Of a DNA stretch of 9,928 bases, positions 6,560-9,928 are shown in pieces; positions within the stretch are counted from its first letter, which is position 1, and every line of letters begins with the position of its first letter. The notes under the pieces were generated by a model that saw only the letters and a program-made list of their open reading frames with translations, had not been told where the DNA came from and made no database searches. Position numbers and translations under genes: made by a program. Source of the DNA: Tannerella sp. (GTDB taxonomy: Bacteria > Bacteroidota > Bacteroidia > Bacteroidales > Tannerellaceae); assembly GCA_031263835.1 (NCBI GenBank), contig JAISEZ010000045.1, positions 1 to 9,928 on the forward strand, written 5' to 3'.

Positions 6560-6599
6560 CGGTGCACAGGGGAATGGAATAACAGATGTATCACTTTGG

Positions 6600-6627
6600 A
6601 AAGGAGGTATTTATGAAAGGAACGTGA
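6600..6627 (+). promoter_or_regulatory. Perfect Shine-Dalgarno with a 4-codon leader ORF (MKGT)
   Basis: AAAGGAGGT (6600-6608) is followed 4 bp later by ATG (6613) and the codons for M-K-G-T, then TGA (6625-6627). A strong Shine-Dalgarno match is unusual in Bacteroidetes, which mostly start from A-rich leaders. The mini-ORF lies 107 bp before susC and between two structured stretches, so a leader-peptide or ribosome-loading role is possible. It may also be chance. Confidence 0.35.
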
Positions 6628-6653
6628 GAGTTTGAAAACAGCTGAAAGAAGGT

Positions 6654-6684
6654 CGGAGAAATAACCGGTACGGTTCTCCCTCCG
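6654..6684 (+). other. Alternative hairpins in the susC leader
   Basis: AACCG (6663-6667) pairs with CGGTT (6671-6675) around GTA, and GGAG (6655-6658) can close beneath it with CTCC (6676-6679). Alternatively GGAGAA (6655-6660) pairs with TTCTCC (6674-6679), or CGGAG (6654-6658) with CTCCG (6680-6684). From 6685 to the susC ATG the leader is A/T-rich and unstructured, as is usual for translation starts in this phylum. No T run follows, so it is not a standard terminator. Confidence 0.35.
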
Positions 6685-6734
6685 GATTAACTAAACAAAA
6701 GTACCGATACAACAACTAAATAAATAATAGGATA

Positions 6735-9700
6735 ATGAAAAGATTTTTACTGAACGGCATGAAAAATGCCACACTCGAAAGAGCAAAAAGAATGATGATG
6801 CTGTCCGCCTTTCTCCTGATAGCGGGAATGGGGACGGCTGGCGCCGGCGGTTCACAGGAATCGCCCGAACCGGCGCAGAGCGGAACCCGCATCACGGGTA
6901 CCGTCGTTGACCGGGCAGGCGAGCCTGTTATCGGGGCGAATATTGTGGAGAAGGCGGCTACCGCCAACGGAACCATCACCGACATGGACGGAAATTTCAG
7001 TCTGACCGTATCGCAGGGTGCGACGCTGGTTGTTTCCTACATCGGTTATGTGACGCAGGAGGTGGCCACCGGGAACCGGACGGTCCTGAATATCACGCTT
7101 GCGGAAGATATGCAGGCGCTGGAGGAAATTGTGGTCGTGGGCTACGGTACGAAGCGGAAGGGGGATATTACCTCGGCGATTTCGGTCATTGACCTGGACA
7201 ACCTCGGCGACATACACGGACTGGATGCCACCCGCCTGATTCAGGGCCAGGCGCCCGGCGTGGTGGCCAAGCAGAAGACGGGTAAGCCCGGACAGGAACT
7301 GGCCATCACCATCCGCGGACAGGGGTCGCTGGGCGCTCAGAGCGCTCCGCTGTATGTAGTGGACGGGTTCCCCGTGGGCGAATCGCTCTCGCAGAGCCTG
7401 AACCCGGAAGACATCGAATCCATTTCCATTCTGAAGGATGCGGCTTCCACCTCCATCTACGGAGCGCGCGGAGCCAACGGGGTTATCCTGATTACCACCA
7501 GGGGCGCCAGGGACGGTGAACTCCGCCTGACGGCCACGGCCAATCTGGGTGTGTCGAATATTCCCGGGAACCGGAGAACAAGGGTGCTGAACGGGCCGGA
7601 GTTTATACAGTTCCAGAAAGAATCCTACGAAGACAGAATCCGGTATTTGCAGCACAGAGAACCGACGCTGGAAGATGTGCCCGAAGCGTTCAGGTATCCC
7701 GAACAGACGAAGTATTCCACCGACTGGTTCGACGAGATTATGAACCAGAATGCCCTGACCCAGAACTACAATGTGACCCTGGCCGAAGGTGCGGGAAAAG
7801 TCAAGTCGGTGCTGTCGCTCGGTTACCTGAATCAGGAGGGCGCCGTTATAAACACAGGCTTTGAGCGCTTTAACGCGAGAGCCAATATCCAGGGCGAGGT
7901 GAACGAATACATTTCCATGGGATGGAACCTCGCCGCCTCACGCACCAACGAACGGCTGGTAGATTCGGAAGGACGCGGCTCGATTATCGGATTTACCTAC
8001 TGGGCAGACCCGTCGGAGCCGGTCTATAACGAAGACGGTACATGGAATGACTATATCGGGGGACACGACGGCATTTTCAGCTCCGCAAATCCCGTGCAGG
8101 TGATGAACGAAGAAAAGAAATTGCAGAACGTCAGCCGCGTGCTTTCCAGCGGGTACATAGAAATTACGTTCCTGAACGATTTCAAGTTCAAGCCCTCCGT
8201 CGACGTATCGCTGTACAACCTCCGCAGAAATGATTTCAGGCCTTCCACGCTGGCCGGAGGCGGCTATAACGTGTCGCCGCCGCCGCGCAATGCCTCCATG
8301 AACGAATGGAACAGGAACATACTGAACTACAATGCGGACTTGCTGCTCACCTATGCCAAAAAAATAGACGACCATTCCTTCGACGCCATGCTCGGATACA
8401 CGGCGCAGGCGGAAGAGCACAAGGAACTGTACAGCACCGGCTCCAACTTCCCGAACGACGAAATCCGCATCTTTCAGAATGCGGAAACGTTCACCGTGAG
8501 TTCAACCCTCCACGAATGGAGTTTGCTCGCCTATCTGGCCCGCGCCAACTACAACTACAAAGACAGGTACCTGGTTTCGGCTTCCTTCCGCCGGGAGGGC
8601 AGCAGCCGTTTCGGGGCAAACAACAAGTGGGGTAATTTCCCCTCCGTATCACTGGGCTGGCGACTGTCGGAAGAACCGTTCATGCCGAAAGCGTCGTGGC
8701 TGAGCAACCTGAAACTGAGAGGGAGCTACGGCGTCACGGGTAACAACAGCATCGGGAACTATCCCAGTCTGGCCGGACTTTCGAGCGCCAACTACGTGCT
8801 CAACGGCAGTCTGGCGTCGGGCGTCGTACTCGACTCCTACGCCAATGCACTGCTGGGCTGGGAACGTTCCAACGCGCTGGATGTGGGACTGGATATGTCT
8901 CTGCTCGGTAACAGGCTGGTCTTTATGGCCGAATACTACAACCGCCTTACCGACAACATGCTGCTGCAAAAGGAACTTCCCATCATCACCGGTTTCGGCA
9001 CTACCTACACCAATGTCGGAAAGGTTCAGAACCGGGGCGTCGAACTGTCGCTCGACTACCGGGAAAAGCTAAACACAGACCTGAGCCTGAGAGGGAATTT
9101 CAACATTGCCTTTAACCGCAACAAGGTGCTCGAGATTATGGGTGAAAACGACTACATCGAACGCTACGATTTTTATAACATGTATAACCGTTCTATTGTC
9201 GGACATCCCGTCGGCATGATATGGGGTTACAAGATGCTGGGTATTTTCAACACCGAGGAGGAAATAGCCAATTCGCCTTTGCAGGAAGGCGCCGTACCGG
9301 GCGTATATAAATTCTGGGACGCCAACGGCGACGGAGTCATTACCTACGACAACAAGGATATGGTTGAAATCGGCAATCCTCATCCCCAGTTCACCTGGGC
9401 GCTGACGCTGGGCGCCGAATACAGGAACTTCGACCTGAATGTCCTGATTACCGGCGCACAGAACTATGACCTGGTCAGAAATATCGAGCAGACTACCGGC
9501 AATATGGACGGCGTGTTCAACGTGTCGGCGGAAGCCAAAAACCGGTGGCGTTCGCCCGAGAATCCGGGAAAAGGCCTCTGGCCGAGCGCCAATACGTGGA
9601 AATGGGAGCGCGAGGTAAGTTCCCGATACGTGTATGACGCAAGCCATGCATGGGTCAAAAACATTTCGCTCGGCTATACCGTGCCGCGCGGAAAGTCCAT

Positions 9701-9869
9701 CCTGAAAGGCGCCAGGTTCTATCTGAATGCGGAAAACGCATTCCTGATTACCAGCTATCCCGGATTCAATCCGGATGTGGACATGGACGGCGGCATCAAT
9801 CTGGGACGCGACGACGAAGCCTACCCGATTCCGCTGATTCTTTCGATAGGTACAACAATCACATTTTAA
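6735..9869 (+). CDS. SusC/RagA-family TonB-dependent outer-membrane receptor
   Basis: This 1044-residue protein is a TonB-dependent barrel that imports oligosaccharides or peptides through the outer membrane with a SusD-type lid. Order of parts: signal peptide at about 1-37, a carboxypeptidase-regulatory-like domain at about 51-123 (GTVVD-GEPVIGANI, DMDGNFSL, VVSYIGY), a TonB box EEIVVVGYG at 130-138, a plug domain with IRGQGS, VVDG at 208-211 and GARGANGVILITT at 243-255, then the barrel, containing the SusC-typical DANGDGVI at 862-869 and ending SIGTTITF with the terminal phenylalanine. No N-terminal STN signalling domain is present, so sigma/anti-sigma control through this receptor is unlikely. 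The ATG at 6735 follows an A-rich leader. Cargo cannot be told from sequence. A SusD-like start follows at once, making a standard susCD pair. Confidence 0.97.
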   Translation: MKRFLLNGMKNATLERAKRMMMLSAFLLIAGMGTAGAGGSQESPEPAQSGTRITGTVVDRAGEPVIGANIVEKAATANGTITDMDGNFSLTVSQGATLVVSYIGYVTQEVATGNRTVLNITLAEDMQALEEIVVVGYGTKRKGDITSAISVIDLDNLGDIHGLDATRLIQGQAPGVVAKQKTGKPGQELAITIRGQGSLGAQSAPLYVVDGFPVGESLSQSLNPEDIESISILKDAASTSIYGARGANGVILITTRGARDGELRLTATANLGVSNIPGNRRTRVLNGPEFIQFQKESYEDRIRYLQHREPTLEDVPEAFRYPEQTKYSTDWFDEIMNQNALTQNYNVTLAEGAGKVKSVLSLGYLNQEGAVINTGFERFNARANIQGEVNEYISMGWNLAASRTNERLVDSEGRGSIIGFTYWADPSEPVYNEDGTWNDYIGGHDGIFSSANPVQVMNEEKKLQNVSRVLSSGYIEITFLNDFKFKPSVDVSLYNLRRNDFRPSTLAGGGYNVSPPPRNASMNEWNRNILNYNADLLLTYAKKIDDHSFDAMLGYTAQAEEHKELYSTGSNFPNDEIRIFQNAETFTVSSTLHEWSLLAYLARANYNYKDRYLVSASFRREGSSRFGANNKWGNFPSVSLGWRLSEEPFMPKASWLSNLKLRGSYGVTGNNSIGNYPSLAGLSSANYVLNGSLASGVVLDSYANALLGWERSNALDVGLDMSLLGNRLVFMAEYYNRLTDNMLLQKELPIITGFGTTYTNVGKVQNRGVELSLDYREKLNTDLSLRGNFNIAFNRNKVLEIMGENDYIERYDFYNMYNRSIVGHPVGMIWGYKMLGIFNTEEEIANSPLQEGAVPGVYKFWDANGDGVITYDNKDMVEIGNPHPQFTWALTLGAEYRNFDLNVLITGAQNYDLVRNIEQTTGNMDGVFNVSAEAKNRWRSPENPGKGLWPSANTWKWEREVSSRYVYDASHAWVKNISLGYTVPRGKSILKGARFYLNAENAFLITSYPGFNPDVDMDGGINLGRDDEAYPIPLILSIGTTITF

Positions 9870-9881
9870 ATGACAGGCATT

Positions 9882-9928
9882 ATGAAAAAGATAATAGAAT
9901 ATATAGGTATATGGTCTGTACTGACCTT
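9882..9928 (+). CDS. Start of a probable SusD/RagB-type lipoprotein (partial)
   Basis: After the susC stop (9867-9869) a reading frame begins MKKIIEYIGIWSVLT at 9882 and runs off the window. Two lysines followed by a hydrophobic stretch look like a signal peptide. The identity is inferred from position, because SusC genes are nearly always followed by their SusD partner, not from any SusD motif. An in-frame ATG at 9870, directly after the susC stop, is an alternative start that would add MTGI. Confidence 0.6.
   Translation, partial: MKKIIEYIGIWSVLT

Noticed and set aside
6253..6635. Overlapping plus-strand reading frames of about 70-109 codons across the repeat array
   Set aside because: They are open only because the repeat lacks forward stops. 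They show no domain, signal peptide or convincing start, and all three frames give the same periodic peptide.
6236..6734. Insertion sequence or transposon
   Set aside because: No transposase, terminal inverted repeats or short target duplications are visible; only the imperfect ispH-like stretch hints at rearrangement.
6852..7655. 267-codon minus-strand reading frame opposite susC, and smaller ones further right
   Set aside because: They are opposite a clear SusC coding region, without motifs or starts of their own.

Overview
The window looks like a chromosomal segment from a member of the Bacteroidota, most likely order Bacteroidales. The evidence is a PorQ-type protein of the type IX secretion system, a SusC-type TonB-dependent receptor followed by what looks like the start of a SusD partner, a TonB with the typical Bacteroidetes C-terminal domain, and a TAnnTTTG promoter element. 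I cannot assign a genus. Gene density is normal except for one gene-free stretch of 499 bp (6236-6734).

Left arm, minus strand (1-2355). Transcription runs leftward from tonB, past a hairpin/T-run terminator, into a short-chain polyprenyl diphosphate synthase and then a TatD-family metal-dependent hydrolase. The last two are only 2 bp apart, and TatD is cut by the window edge. A divergent intergenic region (2356-2586) separates tonB from porQ. It carries a good promoter element for tonB and a nested inverted repeat in the porQ leader.

Middle, plus strand (2587-6235). porQ, cmk (CMP kinase), ispH (last step of the MEP isoprenoid pathway) and a Gfo/Idh/MocA-family oxidoreductase follow one another with gaps of 12, 30 and 64 bp. 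IspH makes the IPP and DMAPP that the divergently encoded prenyl synthase condenses, so the two arms are linked metabolically. PorQ, TonB and the SusC receptor all belong to the outer envelope. The oxidoreductase is the accessory-looking member of the run.

Right arm, plus strand (6236-9928). A structured, non-coding 499 bp region precedes a 1044-residue SusC-type receptor and the first codons of a probable SusD-type lipoprotein. In order the region contains: a roughly 40 bp stretch resembling the 3' end of ispH; a short inverted repeat; a cluster of mutually exclusive stem-loops; a tandem array of seven 23-bp units with conserved pairing potential; a 4-codon mini-ORF behind an unusually perfect Shine-Dalgarno sequence; and another set of alternative hairpins just before susC.

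The genes are well-known families. The part most worth a second look is this region: the 23-bp array, whose variation is all transitions and includes a pairing-preserving change, and the ispH-tail-like remnant that suggests a past insertion or duplication beside the oxidoreductase gene. No CRISPR array, rRNA, tRNA, transposase or recognisable riboswitch was seen.
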